DNA of 64,000 nt from positions 31,230,465 to 31,294,464 of the forward strand of contig OZ026627.1 of assembly GCA_964020975.1 (NCBI GenBank). The letters are read 5' to 3'. Both the position numbers and the translations under genes were made by a program. The notes beneath the pieces were generated by a model. It saw only the letters and a program-made list of their open reading frames with translations, did no database searches and was not told the origin of the DNA. Positions 49,837-61,130 of this stretch are shown piece by piece; positions within the stretch are counted from its first letter, which is position 1; each line of letters begins with the position of its first letter. Source of the DNA: Hermodice carunculata. Its lineage: Eukaryota; Annelida; Polychaeta; Eunicida; Amphinomidae.

Positions 49837-52800
49837 GTGAGTGTAGACAGGTACACTGTGCCGATATCATCAGTAAGTTGCACACAGTATCCTGGAAGCA
49901 CCACAAGATGAGCGGTAGATGTATGTCACAGTTACATTAATTGAAAGCAACATTTTAAAGACATATCTTTCTTATGTAGTGTTATTATGTTTTATTTCTC
50001 TATTGTAATATTACCCACTTGTTTTTCATTTTGTTTATTCTTCCAGGGCGCGGTTGTATAGGTATGAAAGTATTTAGGGTGAAGGCTTTAGAATTTTAAT
50101 AGCTTTTGTGGTTGCTGCCCTACAACTGTGAGGTTCCCCTCATGTTTGATAATCAGTTTTTTGTAGATACTTACAAATGTGAGGGGATGTACCGGTGCAA
50201 AAGACACAGGAACTGCATTTTCTTGGAGCAGGTGTGTGATGGAGTTATACACTGTACACATGGAGATGATGAACAGCTCTGTCGTATCACATGTCCTAAA
50301 GAATGTTCCTGTAAAAGAACTGACTTCAATTGTAGTCATATTGCTTCACGCAATGTATCGTCAATGCTCGTGGGACTGGGTTCAGATGCAAGGAGAATAG
50401 TGTCTACTTACAATAATGTCACAGAGCTGGAACATGTCTGGGAATATTTCTACCTGTTTGACTTGAATTTGTCATATAATAAAATAGCAAAAGTGCACCC
50501 TGGAATATTCATCTATGCGTTAAATCTGCGCAAACTTGACCTTAGTTGTAATTATCTTCTGAAATTACAGAAGGGAACATTTAATGGTCTAAGTCGGCTT
50601 GATACCTTAAAGATTGAAGGAAACCCATTCCTAGCAGTGATCGAAGACGGAGCTTTCAATGGACTTGCATCATTGCTGAATTTACAGCTTATTCACCATA
50701 CCTTAGGAAGATTAGTAACTAATCAGTTTATTGGTTTGTCATCCTTAAAGAAACTATATTTAAAATGGAACAAAATTCATACGATAGAGGCTCGGGCATT
50801 CCATGACTTAGTACAGTTGGAGGAGTTGGATATATCTGGTAATGACATCATTAGTTTTGACAAATTTATGTTCGCTGAGCTCATGAACATAAAGACATTG
50901 ATCAGTTCTGATTATAAGTTTTGTTGTGTAGCACCACGTTCACTGAACAAATGCCGACCAGAAGCTGATGTGTTCTCAAGTTGTTCTGACCTTATGGCAA
51001 GTGAAACCTTGCGAATATTACTCTGGATCATGGGAATTCTGTCTCTCATCGGGAATAGTCTCGTAATTGTTTTACGAGCCAGGTCTAAAGGACAGAATCA
51101 AGTTCATTCATTCTTGATTACCAACCTAGGTGCAGCTGATATGCTAATGAGTGTTTATCTTTTGATAATAGCCATTGCTGACCTCGCATATAGGGGGAGC
51201 TATATTGAACAGGACAAGAAATGGCGCTCTTCCACAATTTGCAGCCTAGCGGGAATAGCAGCATCAACCTCATCTGTTGGATCATTGCTTATGCTTCTGG
51301 CCATAACCTTGAATATATTTAATGTCATAGTATTTCCCTTTAGTAGCTTCAGATTACAAAATAAAGGAGCTGCTCTTATGGTTATCGTTGTCTGGCTTCT
51401 AGCTATACTTGTAGCTATGTTCCCAGTTATGTATTATCCTTACTTTCTGGGGAAATACTATGGTCGTTCCACGGTCTGCCTCCCTCTTCATATTACTTCA
51501 GAGACGTACACAGGCTGGATGTATTCTTTCTTTTCTTTGTCTGTAATTCCAATATTTTCTACCGTGATGTTACTAACATCTTATACATGGATGTATATAT
51601 CTATTCAAAACATTAGTGCCTCTGCAGGGAGGAAGAAATCACAGAATGTCCGTGTATTTCGTCAAATGGTTTTCATTATTCTGACAGATCTGTGTTGCTG
51701 GATGCCAATATGCATCCTCGGTAAGTCTAAAAGAAAATGGTGTTTCTTGGAGGCCACATAGGTGCTCTTTACCGATTAGAATGAGAAAAACGTCTATCAT
51801 AAACAACGTTCATACAAATAATGAGTTTTTAGTAATGAAATAAAGAAGATAAACATACTTCTTTGACACCTTGTCTCTTCATTCCAACATATCTTTTATT
51901 TTTGGTATCTATTGTACATGCCACTTTTTAGCAATTTATGAGCATGAGGTATCTGCAATTTCATTTTGTTGTTGCTCTTTCTGTACCTCTTTGGGGGTCC
52001 ACGTCATGCCAGTATATTGTTAATATTACCTGAGATATTGTTAATGACCCTTCGGATATCCAAAAAACTACACCTGCTACCTCTCGTCAATAGCAGAGTG
52101 TATGACTTTTGAAAGTCAGACAAGTTAGGTTTTAGCCAAAAATTATTGGCAGAGCAAATAGTTCAGAAAAGACATTACCCACATTCAAAAATTACAACCC
52201 AACAATAAGAGCAACGTGAATTACATTATATACTTTAGCTGTTACGATTTATATCCTGCTTTTACACTTAGAATTAGTAAAAGCCAAAGTAAATCACAAC
52301 GAAGTCATGACAGTCTCAAATACTTGGCTTAAGTGAATGACGTGAACCTGGATAACAATAATATGAATTCACAGAACGCAACATTGTCATGCTGTACTTC
52401 AATTTGAATTGAAACATTTAGCCTGCAAGCAAACCTCTGTGGCTGCTTGGTTTGCCTCTGTATATGAACACCCAACCGTGATGTCATTGAAACATGCCAA
52501 TTTGTGCAATATATCATTTGTGCCCCGGTGTTCCTGATCAAATTCCGTGTATTGACGTGTCACAATCTGTCTAAAACGTACAGGCAAAAAATGTCCACTA
52601 ACCCTTGATCATATTTTCGTTTCTGTCGCTTTATAAGGTTCAGTGAATCTATCATGATGTGATGAATGAAAGTATATTTGATAGCTCTATCAGCTTGGAG
52701 TAAAAGTTTTCCCCTTATGAAATGTTACCTGTCAAGTATCCTCATGTTTTGCGGGGTAAATTTCGTGACTCGGTATATATCAAAATGAAAATGAAAATAA

Positions 52801-54971
52801 CACTTAAATAAAATAAATACAAACAGTTTTGGTATATTGAAAATAGTAAGTATACTTCTTATGTAATAATTCTTTTTGTGACGAAACACAACGTAACCGT
52901 GCTCCCTGGACACCATTTCTGCAAACAAGGTTTCAAAACTAAATAAATAAGAGAAAACAAATCCCGTAGCTGCCAATGTTTCAAACTATGCATAAAAAGA
53001 ACTGATCAAAATGTAAAGGAGTATTTGGAGAATAAGCATGCCCATCGTAAATCGTGGGCTCGACACATATGTTTCTTAGCTTGTCATATTATAGCGATTT
53101 TGTATATACGGATCCTCGTGGCAAAGCATCAGTATCGCTTGGTGTATTTTGAATGAAATGGAATTTTGTCAATACGTTATCATGTTGGTGACGTTACTTC
53201 AAAGTGGCGTCAAGATAATTGTATGGTATATCCATTGAAATTTCATATGTAGCCCTCATATTATTGCTGTCAGTGCTTTGAACTTGAAGAATGATTTGTC
53301 TTGGCCCTTTAAACCTATTGAACAATGTACGTTTATGGTACTCCACGTGGATCCAAACCCCTTTCCCTAAACAGGTAAATTGGCTTTAGTGATCAGATTA
53401 TTTAGTATCAGTTAACAATATGGAATACAGCAATTATCTTACGTATACCTGATGTACCCTTTGCCTTTTCCTGACTGGTAGAATTGCTACAGATGTGTCG
53501 CCAACATGTTGATAGTAAAATTTAATTTTGGTACAAACGAAACGTGATCGTTAATATTCTGAGCTGATGTGTACATTTATATCATTGAAACACAGCATGC
53601 ATTTTATTAATATAAAAACAGTAGAGGTAAATTTAAAAATTCAAAAACCAAAGAGGTAAATAAATTCATAAGATACAATTCAGTAAGGAACAAACCCGTA
53701 TCACTAATGTGTTTACCCCTTGGACATTTTCAAAACAAAGACATTTTGTCAATCAATTCTTTGGATTGTGCACACATCTAACAATATTTAACTGTTGGTG
53801 AGAGAGCAAAAATTTATATTTGCCAAAATATCCCCACCTTAGTCCACACTTTTCAATTCTGTAACAATATTCAAACATGTCTAAGATCGATTTCCTTTCA
53901 AAAACTATTTGTTTCCGTTGAGGCCATCATTTCAAGTTATTGTCACCATTTTCCCCAAAGCACATGATCACAAAGGCATTGTACAGGAAATGCACAGACA
54001 AATATTTTGGTATTTATAAAGATAGGATGTATAAAATATTGTACTCTTTGGAATGTATTGTTTATTTTTAGTGTCTATGCATTCAGCTAAATGCTTGTTT
54101 AGCATGAAATAATAGAAGCCTGGGGAAAACACAACATCAATTTGCCGCAATGAAACTATCATGGGTAGTTTCCTTGCTTTTTCAAAACCTTTCACTATCA
54201 CACTGTATCGGATCACCTATCTTGAAATAAATAGTCTTATAGACTGAATGACAAATCTGTGGACAAGTATAACATATTCGGACGCACTTTACACATACCC
54301 ATATAATAAGTGACCATTACTTATCAAGATCAATGTCCAGATTCACTCAAATATGACAAGTAAACATGAACATGACCTTGTTAGCCTTCGGATACACTAC
54401 CTCTGCATTCCCATACAAGACACGCCACTAATCACATTGAATACAAGATCTTTTCCTTGAATGCTTCATCCAGTAAACTAGCAAGCTTGACATGCTAATA
54501 TTTTGTAAATGCAAACACACAGAAGTATTACATTTTCTGTATTAAAACTCAGAAAGCGTCTACAAATCAATGACGCTTGACCAATTGAAGAATCTTCGTG
54601 ATCTATCCGCGGCACACTGGCAATCATTAAGACAGAACCAAGTCAATTTCTAAACAATGTAACTTAGATTGCAAACACACAGTGACTCAATCATGGAAAG
54701 ATTTTAACAGGTGAAAAATATTTAGATGTTATGCATCTTCAATATCTATCTGGCTGGAACTGCTAACTTGAGATCCCTCAATCTTCAGCAGCTGTTCAAT
54801 GTAAATTTGTATCTTTGTCGGGATCAATATTCAGGATTTGCATCGCTCGGAGGAAATATTCATCTTCCTGGAGAAATCTATGCCTGGTTTGTGGTATTTG
54901 TCGTACCCATCAACTCTGTGTTGAACCCTTTCATCTACACAGTATCACCGATTCTTCAAAAGGAAAGGTAG
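49769..54971 (+). CDS. LDLa/LRR-containing relaxin/LGR-type GPCR, 5' end not found
   Basis: A cell-surface class A GPCR of the relaxin receptor/LGR type (RXFP or mollusc GRL101-like). The ectodomain would bind ligand and the seven helices signal through G proteins. Four exons are proposed: 49,769-49,836, 50,047-50,061, 50,167-51,720 and 54,835-54,971. Domain order is LDLa (second half), a Gly-Cys linker, LDLa, a Cys-rich LRR cap, about six LRRs, a Cys-rich C-cap and seven TM helices. All exon junction phases agree. The first exon begins inside an LDLa module, so at least one 5' exon with the signal peptide and more LDLa lies upstream, unseen. The D/E-R-Y motif at the end of TM3 is replaced by Asn-Ile-Phe. 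The cytoplasmic tail is only about ten residues. Confidence 0.9.
50047..50061 (+). CDS. GPCR candidate 15-base microexon
   Basis: A CTTCCAG acceptor precedes GGCGCGGTTGTATAG, and GTATGA follows as donor. The exon is phase 1 at both ends. It inserts Gly-Arg-Gly-Cys-Ile between the two LDLa modules without changing frame, and its Cys could form a linker disulphide. It could equally be skipped, since the flanking exons are also phase-compatible. Confidence 0.45.
   Translation, partial: GAVV
50167..51720 (+). CDS. GPCR main exon: LDLa, LRRs and TM1-TM6
   Basis: It starts after TTTTTTGTAG and ends at CCTCG before GTAAGT. LDLa: YKCEGMYRCKRHRNCIFLEQ then VCDGVIHCTHGDDEQLC. LRR N-cap: CPKECSCKRTDFNC. 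LRRs (about 50,450-50,900) include LDLSCNYLLKLQKGTFNGL, LKKLYLKWNKIHTI and LEELDISGNDI. C-cap: FCCVAPRSLNKC. TM1 has GNSLVIV (51,052), TM2 NLGAADMLM, TM4 VVWLLAILVAMFPV, TM6 VFIILTDLCCWMPICIL. In TM3 the usual acidic-Arg-Tyr triplet is Asn-Ile-Phe (LNIFNVIVFPF, 51,309-51,341), while VIVFPF matches relaxin receptors. A long uninterrupted ectodomain-plus-TM exon is unusual; vertebrate relaxin receptors split their LRRs one per exon. Confidence 0.95.
51721..54834 (+). other. 3.1-kb GPCR intron between TM6 and TM7
   Basis: GTAAGT at the start and TTCAG at the end, phase 1. It interrupts the region after the CWMP motif of TM6. It is AT-rich, with no recognised coding sequence or large repeat. Confidence 0.85.
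54835..54971 (+). CDS. GPCR last exon: extracellular loop 3, TM7 and short tail
   Basis: After acceptor ATATTCAG the two first bases complete the Gly codon split by the 3.1-kb intron. It reads FASLGGNIHLPGEIYAWFVV then PINSVLNPFIYTVS, carrying the TM7 NPxxY form NPFIY. The family counterpart in relaxin receptors is IPGEIYAW...PINSALNP. The stop at 54,969-54,971 leaves a very short tail (PILQKER). GTAGAT overlapping the stop could act as a weak donor to a further exon. Confidence 0.9.
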
Positions 54972-55300
54972 ATATATCGGACTATTAATGTGTTAACATG
55001 GTCCTCATTTTCTCATTGTTAAAAACAACTAGTTGGCAAAGCTCGAAGTTGTACAAAGAAACACTCAATAATCATTTTAAGAAGGTACTATTGGGCAAAA
55101 CCTATGTGAGAGTTTGAAGAATCAATGGCTCATGCCTATGTTGATTTTATTTAGATTTGTTATGGGCACCACGCTTCTGAAAGGTTTACACTAGAGGGAG
55201 TATGTTGAACATGATATCAAAATGTGTTTTAACATTTTTTTCTCTGTGTTGTGTGCCAATGCTACTTTCATCACACGACAAAACTTACAATTTCTCCAAA

Positions 55301-55306
55301 AATAAA
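55301..55306 (+). promoter_or_regulatory. Candidate polyadenylation signal of the GPCR gene
   Basis: AATAAA about 330 bases after the stop codon, the first canonical hexamer seen downstream in a plausible place. There is no transcript evidence. Confidence 0.4.
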
Positions 55307-57027
55307 AGCACATGTATATAAATATGTTGACATGACGGCTCAAACAATGCAATGTGTTAATTCATCTGTGGTTTTTTTTTTTGTGTTGCATCTGTAAAAC
55401 ATATATGGTACTTGAGCATATTGGCTTGGTGTTTCATACCACTAGTTCAGGACCCAATGACTCATGCATTGAATCATGCAACTTTGCCACTGTTACATTG
55501 CCACATTCTTGGTCACTTTTCTATTCCTATTGTAACGACTAGAGCTCTATATATGCGGTAATAACAAACAACCTCTCTCCCACCAACCCATTTTCAAAGA
55601 AATTACAAACTGATAATCTCACCACTTTTGGGTTCCACACAGGTCGAGAAGGTTTTCTCGTATCCACAGCACAGGGGTACAAACGTTTTGCATTTTTCAT
55701 TTCAATTAGTTTTCCATTGCACGACATTAAGATAAAAAACCAAAATATTGTGAATGATATATAAGGGAGTGTAGTTGTAAAAAAGTTCAATATGCTATCC
55801 ATGCTTACGTGCACCTATACATGGCATATTTAAAAGTAAATGCAATAAACTATGTTTTAAGAACGTTTAAGGTAATCGCTGAAGGACTTTAAATGGATAT
55901 CAAGGATAATTCTAAAGATTATCATGTAGGTCCTAGTTTTCTAAATGTTTCATTCTATCTGTATTTTTAAATAAAAAAAAAAGACTTAAGCTCTTTGATT
56001 TTGTAAGATTTTTCAGAAATTATTCACCAGGTGTTCTTACTCATGTTTTCAACAAAAAAGCCACTACGCATGGCATGAAATAGGTAATTAGAAGTATTGT
56101 GAAACTGTGTGCATAGTGTACGAAATAAGAAATCGTATTCGAGTAAACACTTTCCGATTGATTGATACTTGTAAATGTTATAATTACATATATTTGAAAT
56201 CAAAATTCCTTGCAAAATTGCCTTTATGATATTTAATGATTGTAAAAACCACACATTTCTTTGAAATTATTACTCTAAAATATTAACATACATGTCCAAG
56301 AACCCTAAGTTCTCATTATGAGGCCCACAAGCAGGAGGGTATTACCCCACAAATAAATTTAATGATAGGCCAACTCGTGGATAAGTGTTGCTGTGAAAAT
56401 TAAAATTTTGTATTTATACAAAAGAGATGATATTGTTTATGAAGTATTTCTCACATGTTACTATTTGTGCATATGACCCATACACTGTCGAAAATTTCCG
56501 ATCCCTCGAGGAAAAGGAAAAAATACCGACAATGTATTATCCAATTGTGATATTGGAAATGATTTTATGTCACAGTTTAAGCTTTCCTTTTGAAGTGCAG
56601 AGATGTTTTCCTTGCTGCCCAAAGGTTGCTGAACTTATGTGATCCCTCATGTCTGTCCGTTTTGAACTGATTATGTAGTGAAATAACCAGTATATACCTG
56701 GTAGTATTGTTTAAGGATTTTCTTCAGATAGTCGCTATGTCCTTCATCACCATATTGATTCTAATATTGTACAGTCTGAAACAGAATTTTTCAGTTAAAT
56801 TTAGACAGCAACTATAATCTCTGTGACATTTAGGTTAAGCATTTTTATACTATTGGTTGGATTACATTTCTATTAAAAGAGCTAGGTTTCTGTGTTAACC
56901 AAAATATTTACGTCTCTTACAATATTTAGAATTAATATGATATGGTAGAAACATAATGCTTGTAGTGGAGATTATTTATAAAATGGCAGCGGCACTGTGC
57001 TTGCAGGTGGTAACCCTCTGATATAAA
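55307..57027. other. No gene seen
   Basis: AT-rich intergenic sequence with short open frames (up to 91 codons) lacking recognisable motifs. No long repeat or hairpin was noticed. Confidence 0.5.
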
Positions 57028-60000
57028 ATGCCAAGTGATGAGAGCAATCCCGATGCTAGTACTCTAAAATTGGCACCAAAAATTAAAAGAAGACCAAAGT
57101 CCACAGATTTAACAAAATGCATTATCTGTCAAAGCACTGGAACTGTAGATGTAAGCAAAGCAAGGGAGGCTAGTGTTCACAGCCTTGTGTCTGCAGCTAA
57201 TATTCGACAAGATGAAACACTTAAGAGGCTAGGAGACTCTTTTGATAGCATTGATGGCACAACTGAAAAAAGCAACATTAAATAGCACAGAAATTGTTTC
57301 AAAGCTTTTACTAGTAAAACGAATTTGTCCTTTGCTCTAAAACCAGAAGAGTCAACCTCAAGTTGACTACCATGCAAAACCAATGTGCCTTTGCTCACAA
57401 CATTTCTACTATAATCACCAGGTCTGAAAAGACATTCACATATTGGAGCGTGTTTGGACTGAAAAAAGCAAAAAATAAAGGAGAAAAATGACCTGACAAT
57501 GTTCTTCCAAATATGGAAAGGAATTTCTAAAGAGTAGAGCAAAAGTTAAATGAGGACGAAAACATGCTTAGACGTATTCAGACGTCGACTGAAGTTCTGA
57601 TTACTATAAGAGCTATGTATCACAAAGCATGCATGTCTGCATCTACCATTTAAACAAACTTAACAGTTTTCAACCCAGGGAAAAATTTGCAATGGCAAGA
57701 TGACTGTTATGATGTGGCTTGTTGATAAGATTAATGACGACTTGATACGGCAAGGCAAAGCTTTCCATATGTCATATCTTCTAACCGAATATAGGGTTTT
57801 ACTTCTCAATGAAGTTGACCTATCACACCTATGATGCTGAAAAACTATGAGCCTGACTGGTGAAATATTTTGGTGACTCCCTCAGTATCCAGAGCCAACA
57901 TGGTCCAGCCTTGCATTCAGCAGCAAAATATCACCTGGGAATGCTGTAAAGGCAGCCATAAGACTGAAAGAGGACTTTTAAGATTCTTGAATTTTGAGTC
58001 CATGCAAACGAATGAGGATATAGACATGCAAGAAAGCAACACATTTTATGTAATGCATGTTCTGTCTTGAGGGAGGAAATACCAAATATCACAGAATTTT
58101 TCCCATTCTACCTTTCTCCATATGAGGTTAGTACGGAAACATCAAACAGTTTTGTTCCACCATTGCCAGCTTGCACCTTGATGTAGCTCATAGAAAAGAA
58201 AGCATATGACTCGCCTGATGAAGACAGTGTGCCAAAAGAGACAGTGAAGTGTCACTTCCTTGCTATAGCAGACTATAGTATTCCACAGCTGTGAAGTATC
58301 TACATCCCTCAATAATGCACTTGCTGTTCAGCTGCTTCAGTACTATAGCACAAAAATGCCGGATAGACAAACTGAATGCACATGGGTTCTTTGTCAGTTA
58401 TGAGGAGCTGTGTTCACTTCTGACAACTGCTACATAGAAAGAGCTGGACAAAATCCAGGCAGATGAGGTGTACATTCCTTCAGAAATCATCCCTAGATGT
58501 GACAGTGGTGCCCTAATCCAGGAGGAAGCTAACATTGATATCAAGGCCCAAACTATTGATGGGAAAAATTCATTCCACTCCATGGCCCATGTTGTATTTC
58601 AAAACCAGCTAGGACAACCTGTGAATGCTGTTGGCACTGTATAAATCTCAAAGAGTAGCAAACGGTCCCTGTCAATAACATATGCACAAGAGAGTTACCA
58701 AATTCAATGTTGCCCTTTTCAGAAACCACCTCGACGAGCAGAGCCACTTCTACAGATTGACCCACACAACACGATGAAATAACTAAGGACCAACTTCGCG
58801 TGAGAACATGATCTTGCATGGATACTTCTCAGTATGGTTTATTGCCAGCCCTTTGATTTACCAGAACTCTAATATGAATACCAAACTGTCCCTATTTGGA
58901 CTGGTAACAATGAGATGATAGCAAAAAAGCAGTCCTCAGTGGCTGTTGCTGCCTTTTTACCCGTAATAGATGCCAAACCAGCCGATCTGACCACTGTTTA
59001 CACAACAATGAAAAGTGCATGAAGATGACTAATAAGTTAGGACAAGAACATTCTGTTACACAGACAATGGACCAACAATGGTATGCCCTTGCACAGCAAA
59101 TCAAGTGGTCCATGCCCAGTGAGTTCACTTCAAATGCAGTATGTCTAGGTTGGTTCCATACAGCATGCTGCTTCATTTCATCAATAGGGAAGCTGTGGGG
59201 AACTCGAGGACTAACAGACTTACTTGTTGACTCATGTTTATGCAGCAGCAACTGTGGACCAGATGTTGACTGGATGCAAATTAACAGAGCAATCTAAAGG
59301 ACTCACACTCCCATATGAGACACTGATGCACCTGTAAAGCAAGGAATTCGTGAAATGGATAAGTGAAACACCAGAATCACAGGTATCTCAGCAACTATAT
59401 ATAGAGTTTTGGAAGCAACTCCAGGACACACATGCTTCAGTACGGTCAGAGAATCCTCAGCTTATCATCAATTAATACCATCAGGGAGTTACAAAACGTG
59501 ATAGTAGATTATATGATGCCTAAATTGGAGCTGTTTGTGAAGTTTGGATGTGACCAGTCTCCTATATTTAACTATGTAAAGAAGATTGTAGACCCCATGC
59601 AGATTCTTCTGATCCATGTAGGTGCAGAAAAGAGAAGGCATCTCGTCAATCTATCACAATGCTCAAGTCCAGATGATCCACTACTGTTTTGCATGCAACA
59701 CACTCAGCTATGCTTGGTGGACCCCAGTGTACATATTGATAAGATATCAAAGCAGCATTTGAAGCTATATATTTCACCTTCCGTCAGATTGAAGGCCAAT
59801 GTAATAGGCTGTGGAGTAAATAGGGGACAGAAAAAAAACACTGCCAAGAAATGCCAAGGGAAATGATGGCATTATTGGCTGCACCAGAAAGAAAGCAGCA
59901 ATTAGCCTTTGGATTCTGACACCCCCCCCCCCCTCACACACACACACACACACACATGACAGGAGAGTTGAATAGAGTCATGGAAGTATGCAGTGGCCAT

Positions 60001-61130
60001 TCCCTTTCTTCAGGAGATACCCATCCACCGATCCAGCCTGCTTCCATGAAACGTGATGACCATTATGTTAGTGCAATGTTAGAACATGTCAAAAACAACA
60101 TGGCAAATCCATTCAATACCACTCGTTACCCAGAAAATGCACTCATTCTCTTTTCTATAGGATTACATGGTACAGGTAAAGCTCAGAACAAACTTCTTTG
60201 TGCTCTGCCAAATGGTCAAAAAAGCATAAGCAATCTGTTGATTCAGCTCTATCAACTGATAGCACTTGGAATTTTTTCAACCCTATCGCAACATCCAGAG
60301 TCCTTACTTTCACAGACTTGTCAAAAACAAAAACAAAAAAACCAACACTGAGAGTTTGCAACCAAACAAAAGTGTGAATATTGGATCAGACCTGGTATTT
60401 AGAAGACCACCAACCCTTGCAAAAACACGGGATGATGTGAGCGCGACAGCTGAACTCAGTCAGCCAGTTACTGCACATCCAAGGCTTCATTTCATGTGAG
60501 GGGAGTACAAAAAAACTGTCACTGCATGAACCATCTTCCATGTTAGTAATACCTGACAGTATGGCAGTAAACCAATAATTCTCTGGAGTTATCCTCGGAA
60601 TCTTTGATCACCCGACTGAGGCATATCTTAAACAACTGCCTTGGAATGTCTTATGTACAGATACTGTAGTAGGTGTGTTCAACTATTATGATATCACAGA
60701 CTCGGTTAAAGGACAAGAGAGAGCTAGATGACAAGACTCTCGACCCCCAAGCCATTAGAACCAGGCTATTGGTGGACCTTCTGTTCCACCATGGACAAAG
60801 TTTTTTAATACTTCAATAAGCAAGGCATTAGTTGGTGAATTTTTGTGAGAGTATGTTGAGATTCATGCACAAAGATAAGTTGATCTAGACTTGAGATTTT
60901 TCTGATGGTACATTGAGAAAATGTGTTTTATCAGAGGAAGGTATAAACGTCCAAGAAATGTTCTCAAGCCAGGACGACGCAAAAATAAGGATGGTGTTAT
61001 GTGCAATACATGCAGACAAAATACACCAGGAAGCAGGTGTACATGGGTGCATTGGAGCAACAGCTGATGATGCTGATGTCCTCGCCATTTAAGTGTACTA
61101 CTACATACAAATGCAGAGTACATATAAACT
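57028..61130 (+). pseudogene. Decayed copy of an uncharacterised multicopy invertebrate protein
   Basis: The order of surviving motifs matches a family I recall as uncharacterised multicopy proteins in hemichordate, lancelet, echinoderm and coral genomes: N-terminal KCIICQSTG (57,118), FFVSYEEL then TIDGKNSFHSM (58,390-58,590), FLPVIDAKPADLTTVYTTMK (58,950-59,010), ITKT-like DQQWYALAQQIKW and GWFHTACCFISSIGKLWG (59,060-59,200), NPFNTTRYPENALI (60,107-60,150), SVNIGSDLVFRRP (60,370-60,410), and near the end IHADKIHQEAGVHG then ATADDADVLAI, which resembles the acidic motif of a PIN/FEN-like nuclease. Function is unknown; the multicopy habit suggests mobility. The frame is broken many times. A poly-C/(CA)n tract (59,921-59,956) lies inside. 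I found no TIRs or target duplications. Confidence 0.6.
59921..59956. repeat. Poly-C and (CA)n tract inside the pseudogene
   Basis: A run of about eleven C followed by roughly twelve CA units. It interrupts the pseudogene body. Confidence 0.95.
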
